From: an uncultured Bacteroidales bacterium
Lineage (GTDB): Bacteria; Bacteroidota; Bacteroidia; Bacteroidales; Bacteroidaceae
Direction: 5' to 3'
DNA length: 46,791 nucleotides
Assembly (NCBI GenBank): GCA_946055515.1
Contig: CAMGGA010000002.1
Location: 1 to 46,791, forward strand
Below are positions 17,935 through 28,100 of the stretch, piece by piece; the first letter of the stretch is position 1; every line of letters begins with the position of its first letter. Made by a program: the position numbers and the translations under genes. The notes under the pieces are model-generated. The model was not told where the DNA came from. It worked only from the letters and a program-made list of their open reading frames with translations, and searched no databases.

Positions 17935-18810
17935 TTACTCGACGCAGAGCCGGCGCAGGTCGTACATAGAGCCGTTGTAGATGTTGAAGTCCACTTTCTC
18001 GCGGATGCCGGGCAGGCGGCCGCAGTCGGTGTGTTGCCAAAATTTCCAGGGCCCCTGGTAGCTGAGGGAGCGGACGTAGTAATGGGCTATCCAGTAGGGG
18101 TAGCGTTCAAACTCGGGGGTGTTGAGGTAGTCGAGTTTGAACTTGTAGTTGGTGTAGACGATGGGGGGCACGCCGTAGCGTTTCTCCACGGCGTTCAGCC
18201 ACGTCAAGGCAGCTTTGCGGAGGGCTTCGGGGGCAAGGCCACCCGTTTCTTCAATGTCGAGCACGGGAGGAAGGTCGCCCTCCTCGAGGTGAACTTGCTT
18301 CAGGAAGTACTTCGCCTGCAAGGCGGCGGGAACGAGGGGCTTGAAATAGTGATAGGCTCCGCGCAGGAAGCCATATTCGCGTGCCCAATAGAAATTGTCG
18401 TTGAAGTTTTCGTCGAGGAAATCCTTCCCTTCGGTGGCCTTGATGAAGATGAAACAGACCCGCTCGTCGCCGATCTTCGCCGCGGCGAGTTTGCTCCAGT
18501 CTATCTCGCCCTGGTGGTGGCTGATGTCGATGCCGCGGATGGAGTAGCCCTCGGGATAGGTTTCGGTGCCGTAGAGGGCTTGCCAGCGCGAGGTGTAGGG
18601 TGCTACGCCGTAGATGTAGACGAGGTAGCACACGAGGGAGATGGCCGCTACCCAGGCCAGACGGATGGCGAGGATGCGGGCCTGCTGGGTGAAGCGCGGC
18701 AGTGTGCGCTTGGGGCGGGGCCTGGTGCGGCGGCGGGGCGCGGCAGTGCGGCTTCGCCCGCGGCCGCGGCGGGATGCGGAAGTGGCTGACTGGAGGGGAA
18801 GGCGTATCAT
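17935..18810 (-). CDS. GH25-family lysozyme, membrane-anchored with Arg-rich N-terminal tail
   Basis: From MIRLPLQ (18810); RGIDISHHQGEIDW, FIFIKATEG, LRGAYHYFKP, PPVLDIE. Confidence 0.93.
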   Translation of the reverse strand: MIRLPLQSATSASRRGRGRSRTAAPRRRTRPRPKRTLPRFTQQARILAIRLAWVAAISLVCYLVYIYGVAPYTSRWQALYGTETYPEGYSIRGIDISHHQGEIDWSKLAAAKIGDERVCFIFIKATEGKDFLDENFNDNFYWAREYGFLRGAYHYFKPLVPAALQAKYFLKQVHLEEGDLPPVLDIEETGGLAPEALRKAALTWLNAVEKRYGVPPIVYTNYKFKLDYLNTPEFERYPYWIAHYYVRSLSYQGPWKFWQHTDCGRLPGIREKVDFNIYNGSMYDLRRLCVE

Positions 18811-19640
18811 GGATGCGTGGGAGTAGAGGCGCGCTGCGCAAGGCAGATGGCTGTGTAGATGCGTCCTGAGGCGGTGCCGAGCTTGCGTGCGGAGAAGAGG
18901 CTGTCGGAATGGGCGTAGGTACAAAGGCCGCTCACCTGGATGTGGGCGAGCGCAAGGCCGGCTTCTTCGAGCTGCCAGGCGTTGGCGGCAAAGAGGTCGA
19001 GGTGGGGCTTGGCTGTGCCCGTCCGCGTGACGATTGACTGGGGAAATCCTGCCTCGAGGAATTGCTGGGCAAGGTCTATGCCGACTTCGTAGTGGGGCGC
19101 GGTGATGCCCGGGCCGAGGAGGGCGAGGAGGTCAGAGGGGCGGCTGCCGTAGTGGGCCTGCATGGCCTTGACGGCGCGCACGGCGATGCGGCCCAAGGTT
19201 CCGCGCCATCCTGCATGGACGGCGGCTGCGGCATGGTGGGCAGGGTCGTAGAGGAGTACGGGGATGCAGTCGGCCGTGGAGACGCCGATACACTGGCCGG
19301 AGATATTGGTGAGGAGGGCATCGATGTCCTGGAGCCGGGCGACCTGTGCTTCGGGCGCAGCGGCGAGGAAGGCGTCGTCGATGGCGAGGACATTCGTGGT
19401 GTGGGTTTGACGCGGTACCCAAAGGCGGGTTTCGTTTATCCCTATTTCTGAGGCCAACCACGCCCGGCAGCGGGCCACGCGTTCGGGGTCGTCGCCGCAG
19501 TAGTGGGTGACGTTGAAGGCTGCATACCGGCCCATGGCTTCTACCTCCTGTGCCGAAAGCGGGAAGGGGGAGAGGCGGGTGGTGGAGAAGGCCTGGACGT
19601 CGGGGTGGAGCGAGTAGCGGAGTAGGGTGGCAGGGGTCAT
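18807..19640 (-). CDS. pgeF: PgeF/YfiH-like protein (peptidoglycan editing factor, laccase domain)
   Basis: From MTPATLLRYSL (19640); QTHTTNV, DALLTN, STADCIPVLLYDP, HAGWRGTLGRI, GPGITAPHYEVG. ORF-track start 19736 is probably too long. Confidence 0.92.
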   Translation of the reverse strand: MTPATLLRYSLHPDVQAFSTTRLSPFPLSAQEVEAMGRYAAFNVTHYCGDDPERVARCRAWLASEIGINETRLWVPRQTHTTNVLAIDDAFLAAAPEAQVARLQDIDALLTNISGQCIGVSTADCIPVLLYDPAHHAAAAVHAGWRGTLGRIAVRAVKAMQAHYGSRPSDLLALLGPGITAPHYEVGIDLAQQFLEAGFPQSIVTRTGTAKPHLDLFAANAWQLEEAGLALAHIQVSGLCTYAHSDSLFSARKLGTASGRIYTAICLAQRASTPTHP

Positions 19641-19753
19641 GGAGAAGATGGGGGGAACGGAGGTGGGGAAGACACGTGTGCGGGGCGAGGAAGGGAGGCC
19701 GGACTTGCGCCCGGGGGCTCCGCCCGCTGGCGGCACACGAATTTCAAGAAATT

Positions 19754-19791
19754 CAGCCTGTGCCCCATAAAGCGGGATTAGGCACAGGCTG
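19754..19791 (-). terminator. Hairpin downstream of obgE (possible terminator)
   Basis: Minus strand CAGCCTGTGCC-TAATCCCGCTTTATGG-GGCACAGGCTG; weak T tract. Confidence 0.55.
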
Positions 19792-19805
19792 TATGGTTTG
19801 ACGGC

Positions 19806-20978
19806 TCAATCTTCGAGTTCTTCGATGTCGTAGATGTCATCGTCTTCCTCGAAGTCGTCCTCGTCGAGCTCTTCATCAGATTCGAGTCCGGGGTCCCAGT
19901 CGGCAAAGTCGGTGGCGAGGAGTGTGGTTTCGCGGTCGCGGTGGACAATGCTTCCGCCCTCCGATACGCTCTGGAGCTTGTTGCTCTCGCTGTTGAGTTC
20001 TTCCCAAAGCATGTCCTTGAGGCGGTCCAGGCCGAAGCCCGTGACGGCGGAGATATAGACCACGGGGAGATCGTCGGGGAGGTCTTCGCGCAGCATCTCC
20101 ATGAGGTCTTCGTCGAGGAGATCGCTCTTGGTGACGGCGAGGATGCGGTGCTTGTCGAGCAGCTGCGGGTTGAACTTCTCGAGTTCGGAGAGGAGAATGC
20201 GGTATTCCTTGCCGATGTGTTCCGTATCTCCGGGTACCATGAAGAGCAGCAGGGAGTTGCGCTCGATGTGGCGGAGGAAACGCAGGCCGAGTCCGCGGCC
20301 TTCCGCCGCTCCCTCGATGATGCCCGGGATGTCGGCCATGACGAAGGACTTGCCGTCGCGGTAGGCCACCACGCCGAGACTGGGCTCCATGGTGGTGAAG
20401 GGATAGTTAGCAATCTTGGGCCTTGCGGAGGAGAGGGCCGAAACGAGGGTGGACTTGCCCGCATTGGGAAATCCGACGAGGCCGACATCGGCCAGGAGCT
20501 TGAGTTCGAGGATGACCATCATCTCCTGCATGGGTTCGCCGGGCTGGGCATAACGCGGGGCCTGGTTGGTGGCGGTGCGGAACTGCCAGTTGCCCAATCC
20601 GCCGCGGCCGCCCTTGAGGAGGAGAACGACCTGCCCGTCTTCGGCCACGTCGCAGATGTATTTGCCCGTTTCGGCATTGTAGGCGACAGTGCCCGGCGGC
20701 ACATCGATGTAGCGGTCGGCACCATCGGCACCGTGGGAGAGGCACTTCGACCCGTTGCCGCCGTGTTCGGCAAAGACATGGCGCTCGTAGCGGAGATGGA
20801 GCAGGGTCCAGAAGTTGTGGTTGCCACGGAGGTAGATGTTTCCGCCGCGACCGCCGTCGCCTCCGTCGGGTCCGCCGTTGGGCTGGTACTTGGCCCGGTG
20901 CATGTGCATGGAGCCGCGCCCGCCTTTACCGGAACGGCAATATATTTTCACGTAGTCTACAAAGTTGGATTCGGCCAT
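19806..20978 (-). CDS. obgE: GTPase Obg/CgtA
   Basis: 390 aa; [60 protein letters not shown]; strongly acidic C-terminal tail. Confidence 0.96.
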   Translation of the reverse strand: MAESNFVDYVKIYCRSGKGGRGSMHMHRAKYQPNGGPDGGDGGRGGNIYLRGNHNFWTLLHLRYERHVFAEHGGNGSKCLSHGADGADRYIDVPPGTVAYNAETGKYICDVAEDGQVVLLLKGGRGGLGNWQFRTATNQAPRYAQPGEPMQEMMVILELKLLADVGLVGFPNAGKSTLVSALSSARPKIANYPFTTMEPSLGVVAYRDGKSFVMADIPGIIEGAAEGRGLGLRFLRHIERNSLLLFMVPGDTEHIGKEYRILLSELEKFNPQLLDKHRILAVTKSDLLDEDLMEMLREDLPDDLPVVYISAVTGFGLDRLKDMLWEELNSESNKLQSVSEGGSIVHRDRETTLLATDFADWDPGLESDEELDEDDFEEDDDIYDIEELED

Positions 20979-21043
20979 GAGGGCAGTGGGGTGTTAATGG
21001 GGATGGAGGGTTGGAGTTTGGGATTTTCAAGGTGAGAGGGATT

Positions 21044-21138
21044 AGGTTATGAGGTTATAAAGTTACTTTGAGCGACAAGCTTTAGCCAGTAACATTATAA
21101 CCTCATAACCTGCGCGCGAAGCGCAACACCTCAGAACC
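21044..21138. repeat. Dispersed intergenic palindromic repeat, locus 4
   Basis: AGGTTATGAGGTTATAAAGTTACTTTG..CCAGTAACATTATAACCTCATAACCT (21044-21111) followed by GCGCGCGAAGCGCAACACCTCAGAACCT. Confidence 0.87.
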
Positions 21139-21148
21139 TAAGTGGAGC

Positions 21149-21718
21149 TTACGCCTGGTCGATGACTTCGCAGAGCGCGGCATTGATTTCCTCCAGCGGT
21201 CCGTAGCCCTTGATGGCGTGGTGCTTGCCTTCGGCGGTGTACCAGTCGATGAGGGGCGCTGTCTGCTGGTTGTAGACGTGGAGGCGCTTGGCGATGGTTT
21301 CGGCGTTGTCGTCGGCACGGCCTGAAGTCTTGCCGCGGTTGATGAGCCGCTCCATGAGCATTTCCTCGGGCACGCGGAGCTCGAGCATGGCGCTGACTTC
21401 CGTGCCACGTTCGGCGAGCATCTGCTTGAGGGCTTCGGCCTGCGGGATGGTGCGGGGGAAACCGTCGAAGATGACGCCGCTGCAGGGGCAGAGGGCATCG
21501 TATTTCTGTGCGAGGATGTCAATCATGAGGCTGTCGGGGATGAGCTGGCCCTTGTCGATGTAGGCTTGGGCCGTTTTGCCGAGCTCGGTCGCCTGCTTGA
21601 TTTCTGCACGCAGCACATCGCCCGTGGAGATGTGCTTGAAACCGTATTTCTGTACGAGCAAGTCGCTCTGTGTGCCTTTTCCCGAACCGGGCGCACCGAA
21701 GATAACAATATTTTTCAT
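21149..21718 (-). CDS. adk: Adenylate kinase
   Basis: 189 aa; IFGAPGSGKGTQSDLL, STGDVLRAEI, FDGFPRTIPQAE, GRADDN. Confidence 0.96.
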   Translation of the reverse strand: MKNIVIFGAPGSGKGTQSDLLVQKYGFKHISTGDVLRAEIKQATELGKTAQAYIDKGQLIPDSLMIDILAQKYDALCPCSGVIFDGFPRTIPQAEALKQMLAERGTEVSAMLELRVPEEMLMERLINRGKTSGRADDNAETIAKRLHVYNQQTAPLIDWYTAEGKHHAIKGYGPLEEINAALCEVIDQA

Positions 21719-21765
21719 GTATCGTTGTAAGTTTTTGTTCAGAAAAAAAATAAAGGATGGGGCGA

Positions 21766-22305
21766 TCAGTCTTCCACCACCGTGTATATGCTGCGCAGGT
21801 TGCGTCCTTCGCCATCGTAATCGAGGCCGTAACCAACGATGAAGTCGTTTGGAATCTTGAAGCAGCAGTAGTCTACATCAAGGTCTACCTTGAGGTTGCC
21901 CGGCTTCACGAGCAGGGAGGCGATGCGGATGTCCTTCGGACCCTGCTGGCGGAGGGTTTCGAGCATCTGCTTCATGGTCAGACCTGAGTCGATGATGTCT
22001 TCCACAATGACCACAGTGCGGCCCTCGATGTTTTCCTTGAGACCGAGCAGTTGCTTCACTTTGCCCGTGGAACCCATGCCCTCGTAGGAGGCCACGCGCA
22101 CAAAGGTGATTTCGCAGGGCATGTCGATGGCGCGGAGCAGGTCGGCGGCAAAGACGAAAGAACCGTTGAGCACACTGACAAACAGCGGATGCTCATCCTT
22201 CAAGTCGTGCTGGATTTGCAGGGCTACCTCCGAAACACGCTGGAGTATTTGGGCCTCGGGGATGGAAACGATGAACTCACGGTCACGAATCTGTATTTTG
22301 TTCAT
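21766..22305 (-). CDS. hpt: Hypoxanthine phosphoribosyltransferase
   Basis: From MNKIQIRDREFIVSI (22305); VSVLNGSFVFAADLLRAI, VVIVEDIIDSGLTM, KIPNDFIVGYGLDYDGEGRNL. Confidence 0.94.
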   Translation of the reverse strand: MNKIQIRDREFIVSIPEAQILQRVSEVALQIQHDLKDEHPLFVSVLNGSFVFAADLLRAIDMPCEITFVRVASYEGMGSTGKVKQLLGLKENIEGRTVVIVEDIIDSGLTMKQMLETLRQQGPKDIRIASLLVKPGNLKVDLDVDYCCFKIPNDFIVGYGLDYDGEGRNLRSIYTVVED

Positions 22306-22442
22306 ATTGGCTTGTATGGGGCTAAAGAGGTTGTTTGCATACTTTTTGCGCAGCAAATTTAGTGAAGCCTCCCGCGTGGGCAAAGAAACGCGGCATTTTT
22401 ATTCGCCAAAAGGGCGAAAAGAGAAAAGATTAGCGCATTTGC

Positions 22443-22473
22443 TTTGTACTTTCAAGGTGAAAGCATACCTTTG
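22443..22473 (+). promoter_or_regulatory. Bacteroidetes promoter upstream of the small lipoprotein gene
   Basis: TTTG-N19-TACCTTTG, full match to TTTG-N19/21-TAnnTTTG. Confidence 0.7.
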
Positions 22474-22519
22474 TCATTCATTATCATTTTTCAGACAAAA
22501 TCACAAAACTTTATCTTCT

Positions 22520-22951
22520 ATGCAAGTCAAACAATCTTTCCATAAACTGAGCCTTCTGCTGCTAACGCTCTTCACGGCTGTCAGTCTGACTGGCTGCGAC
22601 GAAGACATCATTTTCGCTACCTCGGATATCTGCGGTGACTGGCGCATCGTGGAGGTGTCGGGCAGCTACGACTGCAACTACCAGCCGGGCGACTACTGGA
22701 CGTTTTACCACAACGGCGACTTCCGCGCTCAGGGCCGCGACGGCTTCTACGAAACGGGCTACTGGGAACAGCGCGGACGCGACCTGGACTTCTATTTCAA
22801 CAGCAGCTACCCGGAAATGACGGGCTACATACGCAGCTACGACGATTACTATATGGTGGTGGACGTGAAGGACTATACCTACAATTCCCGCTATACGCTC
22901 CGACTTACCCGAATGTCTCACTTCTACAGCCAAGGCAAAGAAGGCAATTAG
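22520..22951 (+). CDS. Small lipoprotein, Tyr/Asp-rich
   Basis: From MQVKQSFHKLSLLLLTLFTAVSLTGCDED: lipobox LTGC; 143 aa, contains CGDWRIVEVSG. ORF-track start 22106 is too long. Confidence 0.85.
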   Translation: MQVKQSFHKLSLLLLTLFTAVSLTGCDEDIIFATSDICGDWRIVEVSGSYDCNYQPGDYWTFYHNGDFRAQGRDGFYETGYWEQRGRDLDFYFNSSYPEMTGYIRSYDDYYMVVDVKDYTYNSRYTLRLTRMSHFYSQGKEGN

Positions 22952-22963
22952 CCTGAGTTACAC

Positions 22964-24424
22964 ATGAAAATCCTTTCCCAAGAAGAACTCAAACAGAAAA
23001 TAAACAAGGAAATCTTCCACCATATCACGCGGGTGGCCGACACGCTGGGCGTGGAGTGCTACCTCGTGGGCGGCTACGTGCGCGACTTGTTTCTGGAACG
23101 CGAGACGAACGACATCGACGTGGTGGTGGTGGGGAGCGGTATCGCCATGGCGGAAGCACTCGCCCGTGACCTTGGCCGGCAGGCGCATCTCTCGGTGTTC
23201 AAGAACTTCGGCACGGCCCAGGTGAAATGGCACGGCACGGAGGTGGAATTTGTGGGCGCCCGCCGCGAGAGCTACCAGCGCGATTCGCGCAAACCGAAGG
23301 TGGAGGACGGTACGCTCGAGGATGACCAGAACCGACGCGACTTCACCATCAACGCCATGGCGGTGTGTCTCAATGCGTCCCGATTGGGCGAACTCGTGGA
23401 CCCGTTCGACGGATTGCTGGACCTCGAGGACGGAATCATCGCCACACCGCTCGACCCGGACATCACCTTCAGCGACGACCCGCTCCGCATGATGCGCTGT
23501 GTGCGGTTTGCTACACAACTGAAGTTTGTCATCGAGGAGGAAACCTTCGAGGCGCTACGCCGCAACTGCGAACGCATCTCTATCATCAGCGCGGAACGCA
23601 TCATTACGGAACTGAACAAAATCATGATGGCGGACGCTCCTTCGCGCGGACTGGTGGAACTGCACCGCTGCGGACTGCTCGAGCTCATCCTGCCCGAAGT
23701 GGCGAAACTCGACTGCGTGGAAACGCGCAACGGACGCTCGCACAAGAACAATTTCTACCATACGCTCGAGGTGCTCGACACAGTGGCGGCACAGAGCGAC
23801 AATCTCTACCTGCGCTGGGCGGCACTGCTCCACGACATCGGAAAGCCGCGCAGCAAACAATGGGAACCCGCAGTGGGATGGACTTTCCACAACCACAACT
23901 ATCTCGGCGAGAAGATGATCCAACCGCTTTTCCGCCGCATGAAGCTGCCGCTGGACGACCGCATGAAATACGTGAAGAAACTCGTGGGGCTCCACATGCG
24001 ACCCATCGCCATCGCGGACGACATCGTGACGGACAGCGCTGTGCGCAGACTGCTCTTCGAGGCGGGCGACGACATCGACGACCTCATGATGCTCTGCGAA
24101 GCGGACATCACGAGCAAGAACGAACAGCGCAAACAGAATTTTCTCCAAAACTTCAAGACGGTGCGCCGCAAACTGGTGGACATCGAGGAAAAAGACCGCA
24201 TCCGCAACTTTCAACCGCCCGTCAATGGCGACGAAATCATGAAGTGGTTCGGGCTCACGCCCTGCCCCGCAGTGGGAACGCTGAAGAGTGCGCTCAAGGA
24301 TGCGATACTCGATGGAAAAATTCCCAACGAACGCGAGGCTGGCGTGGACTTCGTGCTGAACCTGGCGGAAAAGATGGGACTGCAACGTTGCACCGCTCCC
24401 GAAAGTCCCGATGCAGGGGCCTGA
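22964..24424 (+). CDS. cca: CCA tRNA nucleotidyltransferase / poly(A) polymerase family with HD domain
   Basis: 486 aa; YLVGGYVRDLFLERETNDIDVVV, RRDFTINAMA, DPLRMMRCVRFATQL, LLHDIGKP. Confidence 0.92.
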   Translation: MKILSQEELKQKINKEIFHHITRVADTLGVECYLVGGYVRDLFLERETNDIDVVVVGSGIAMAEALARDLGRQAHLSVFKNFGTAQVKWHGTEVEFVGARRESYQRDSRKPKVEDGTLEDDQNRRDFTINAMAVCLNASRLGELVDPFDGLLDLEDGIIATPLDPDITFSDDPLRMMRCVRFATQLKFVIEEETFEALRRNCERISIISAERIITELNKIMMADAPSRGLVELHRCGLLELILPEVAKLDCVETRNGRSHKNNFYHTLEVLDTVAAQSDNLYLRWAALLHDIGKPRSKQWEPAVGWTFHNHNYLGEKMIQPLFRRMKLPLDDRMKYVKKLVGLHMRPIAIADDIVTDSAVRRLLFEAGDDIDDLMMLCEADITSKNEQRKQNFLQNFKTVRRKLVDIEEKDRIRNFQPPVNGDEIMKWFGLTPCPAVGTLKSALKDAILDGKIPNEREAGVDFVLNLAEKMGLQRCTAPESPDAGA

Positions 24425-24490
24425 AAGTGCCGCCTTTCCGCTCATTCTACTCCTTATATATAATATTAAGGGCTTTCCCCTTCTCAAACC

Positions 24491-25126
24491 ATGAAAGATA
24501 TAGAAATCGAAGCCAACAAAGCGCGCTTCAAATCGCTCTGCGAGGAACATATCCACCGCGAGGGCATCGAGAAAATCCTCGACTACCTCGAACGCACGGA
24601 TTTTTTCATTGCCCCGAGTTCGACAAACTTCCACCTCAACGAACCCGGCGGCCTCTGCCTCCACTCTATCCTCGTGTTTGAAACGGCCTGCAAAATCTAC
24701 GAACAGATTGCGCAGCCCGCTATCCAGCTGGGAATTTCGCCCTTTACCGAAGAAGTGGCCATGGAGAGTATCGCCATCAGTGCGCTCTTCCACGACATTT
24801 GCAAGGTGAAACTCTACCATCCCACACAGCGATGGAAAAAGGACGAGCAGAACCGATGGGTGTCGTACCCCGGCTACGAAGTGAAAGATGAGTTTCCCTT
24901 CGGCCACGGAGAGAAGAGCTGCCTGATGCTGAGTTGGTACATGCGCCTGAAGCCCGAGGAAATGCTGGCCATCCGCTGGCACATGGGCATGTTTGACATG
25001 TCAGAAAACGGGACGGCTCAGCGCTATGCCTACTTTTCAGCGCTGGACAAGCACCCCCTCGTCAGCATCATCCAGTCTGCCGACTTCCTCGCTTCCAAAC
25101 TCTTGGAAAAGACTACCACCTATTGA
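24491..25126 (+). CDS. HD-domain phosphohydrolase
   Basis: 211 aa; CLHSILVFETACKIYEQ...SALFHDICKVKLY; HD-type metal-binding pattern. Confidence 0.82.
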   Translation: MKDIEIEANKARFKSLCEEHIHREGIEKILDYLERTDFFIAPSSTNFHLNEPGGLCLHSILVFETACKIYEQIAQPAIQLGISPFTEEVAMESIAISALFHDICKVKLYHPTQRWKKDEQNRWVSYPGYEVKDEFPFGHGEKSCLMLSWYMRLKPEEMLAIRWHMGMFDMSENGTAQRYAYFSALDKHPLVSIIQSADFLASKLLEKTTTY

Positions 25127-25155
25127 CTCCTAAATTATAAATCCAATTTAATATC

Positions 25156-28100
25156 ATGAGAAAAAATCTTCTAACGTTTTCCCGACTGTTAGCCTGCATG
25201 GTGCTCTCCCTCGCTTGGAGCGTGCAGGCTCTGTGGGCGGTTGAAACGAACCCCACGGCTGTCAGCCAGCTGCTCGACCGCATCGGCGGAGCAGGGACTT
25301 CCGACCTTTTCGTGACGCAAATCGATGCTTCGCTGAGCACGAACGACCAAGACTGTTTCGTGATTACCGCTGAAAGCGGAAAGCCCTGCGTCAAAGGTAG
25401 TTCCGTTATCGCCGTGACCACGGGTATCAACTGGTACCTCAACCACTACGCCCACGTGAACCTCACGTGGAACAACCTCACCACCGACCTTTCCGCTGTA
25501 TCTCTTCCCGTACCTACGGGCGAGGAAAAGCACACCTGTTCGGTGGACTACCGCTACTACCTCAACTACTGTACTTTCTCCTACTCCATGTCTACCTGGA
25601 CCTGGGAACGCTGGCAGAAGGAAATCGACTGGATGGCCCTCCACGGCATCAACATGCCGCTCCAGATTGTGGGTCTCGACGTCGTTTGGTACAGACTCCT
25701 CACGGAGAAATACGGCTACTCCCACGACGAGGCCAACAACTTCATTGCAGGTCCCTGCTTCCAGGCGTGGTGGGGCATGAACAACCTTGAAGGATGGGGC
25801 GGCCCGAACCCCAAATGGTGGTACAAGCGCCAAGAGATTCTTGCTGGCCAAATCCTGAACCGTATGCGCCAGCTCGGCATGGAACCCGTGCTGCCCGGCT
25901 TCTGCGGCATGGTGCCCAGCAACTTCACCGCCAAGACGGACAATGCTGCCAACAACCAAGGCGGATGGTGCGGCTTCACGCGTCCGTACATCCTCGACCC
26001 CACCTCCAAGGTGTTCACTACGATGGCTGCCAACTACTACGCCATCCTCAAGGAGGTTATGGGCACATCGGTCTATTATAGCATGGACCCCTTCCACGAA
26101 GGTGCCAACACCGACGGCATCGACGTGCCTGAAGCTTACACGGCCATCTACAAAGCCATGAAGGCTGCCAACGACGACATCGACGAGAAGTGGGTGATTC
26201 AGTTTTGGCAGTGGAGTGGGGCACAGTACAACGTACTCGACAAGGTCCCCCCCGGTGAACTCATCGTGCTCGACCTTTTCAGCGACGCACACACGCACTT
26301 TGGCGACTACAAAGGCCACGATGCCGTCTACTGTATGCTTCATAACTTCGGTGGCCGCACCGGCTTCTATGGTCGTCTGAACGGCATTATCAACGGATTC
26401 TTCGACTGCAAGGCCGCCAACTCGAACATCAAGGGTATCGGCGCCACGCCCGAAGCCATCGAAACCGTCCCCGTTGTCTACGACGCTCTCTTTGAACTTC
26501 CCTGGTACAGCAGCAAACCCGACCCGAAGCAGTGGCTCGCCGACTATGCCGTGAGCCGCTATGGGACGGAAAACGAGAACGCGCGCAATGCCTGGGAACT
26601 CCTCCGCAACTCCTCGCTCAACTGCATCAGCGGTCTCCAAGGCCCGATGGAAGGCGTAGTCTGCGCCCGTCCGAGCCTCCAGGTTGGCGCTGTTTCCTCC
26701 TGGGGCGGCACGGGAATCTTCTACGACCCGCAGGATGTGGCACGCGCTGCCTACAATCTCCTCGAGGCCGGACTGAGCGGCGAGAACTATAGCTACGACC
26801 TCACCGACCTCTCCCGCCAGGCACTCACCGACTATGCCTACTACCTGCTGCAGGCCATCAATGAGGCCCACAACGCCAAGAACACCGAGCTCTTCAATGC
26901 CCGACGTGATGCCTACCTCCAGCTTATACTCGACCTCGACGAACTACTCAACACCAACAAGGACTTCATCGTAGGCCGCTGGACACAGCTGGCCCGCGGC
27001 ATAGCCGACGAAGTGAACGGAAAAACCATCGACGGCACGCCCATCAACATCACCGATGCCGACCGCAACTGGCTCGAACTCAACAATGCCCGTACCCTCA
27101 TCACCACCTGGGGCGACCGCGATCAAGCCAACAACGGAGGTCTGCGCGACTACTCCTACCGCATGTGGGGTGGCATCATGAAGGATTTCTATTATGCCCG
27201 CTGGAAATATTATTTCGACAATAACCTCCAGGGCACTGACTGGTTCGACATGGAATGGAAATGGGCCCACAACTCGGGCGGCACGGTCTATTCCTACAAC
27301 AATACCACTACGGGCAATACGGCTGACGTGGCCGAACGCCTCTTCGGCAAGTATTTCGTGAAAATCCAGCTTAACGACGGCAAAGACTTCTTCGCTTACC
27401 GCACGATGGACAATAGTCTCGGCACAAAGCTTGTGATTGAAGGCTTCCGCGGCGAGAACCTCGCTTTGCCCTTCACGTTGCCTGAGGGCCTCACTGCCAC
27501 GCTCCTTGTGGATTTCAACAACGACGGCACCTTTGGCGAAGACGAAAGCGTGACGGGACAGAGCACCATTGCCATTCCCGCCAACAGTGCTACGGCACAG
27601 GTGAAAGCCTGCTTGCAACTGGCTGACGGCACGAACATTCTGTTCTATGCCACCCTGAAGGACAACATCACTGAGCCGCGCACCGTGACGGTGGCTACAG
27701 AAAATGCCGAATACGGTACGGTGGCCATTGAAGGGAGCAGCGAACTCAGCGTGACTGGTACGGACTACCTCACACTCGTTGCCACGCCTGCGGCAGGCTA
27801 TGACTTCGTGAACTGGACCGACGCCGAAGGCAATGTGGCAAGCACTGAAGCTTCCTTTACCTACTACGGCGCCGCAGCCGCCACCTTCACCGCCCACTTC
27901 ATTATCAACAAGTGGGGTACTCCCGCCGAAGACAGTAAAGACTACAACGATATCAAAAATTACAGCCAATACGTCAAGACGATTACGCTCACGCAGTATG
28001 GCGAAGACACCGAACTCTATTCGGCCGAATCCTGCCCTGAAAAGCTTTTCAACACCGTTTCTAAGCAGGTTACTGCTGCTCCTGGTGGCAGCTTCTCCAT

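Noticed and set aside
23365-24681. 438-aa plus-strand ORF overlapping cca and the HD gene
   Set aside because: Out-of-frame overlap with two well-supported CDSs; Arg/His-rich translation without motifs.
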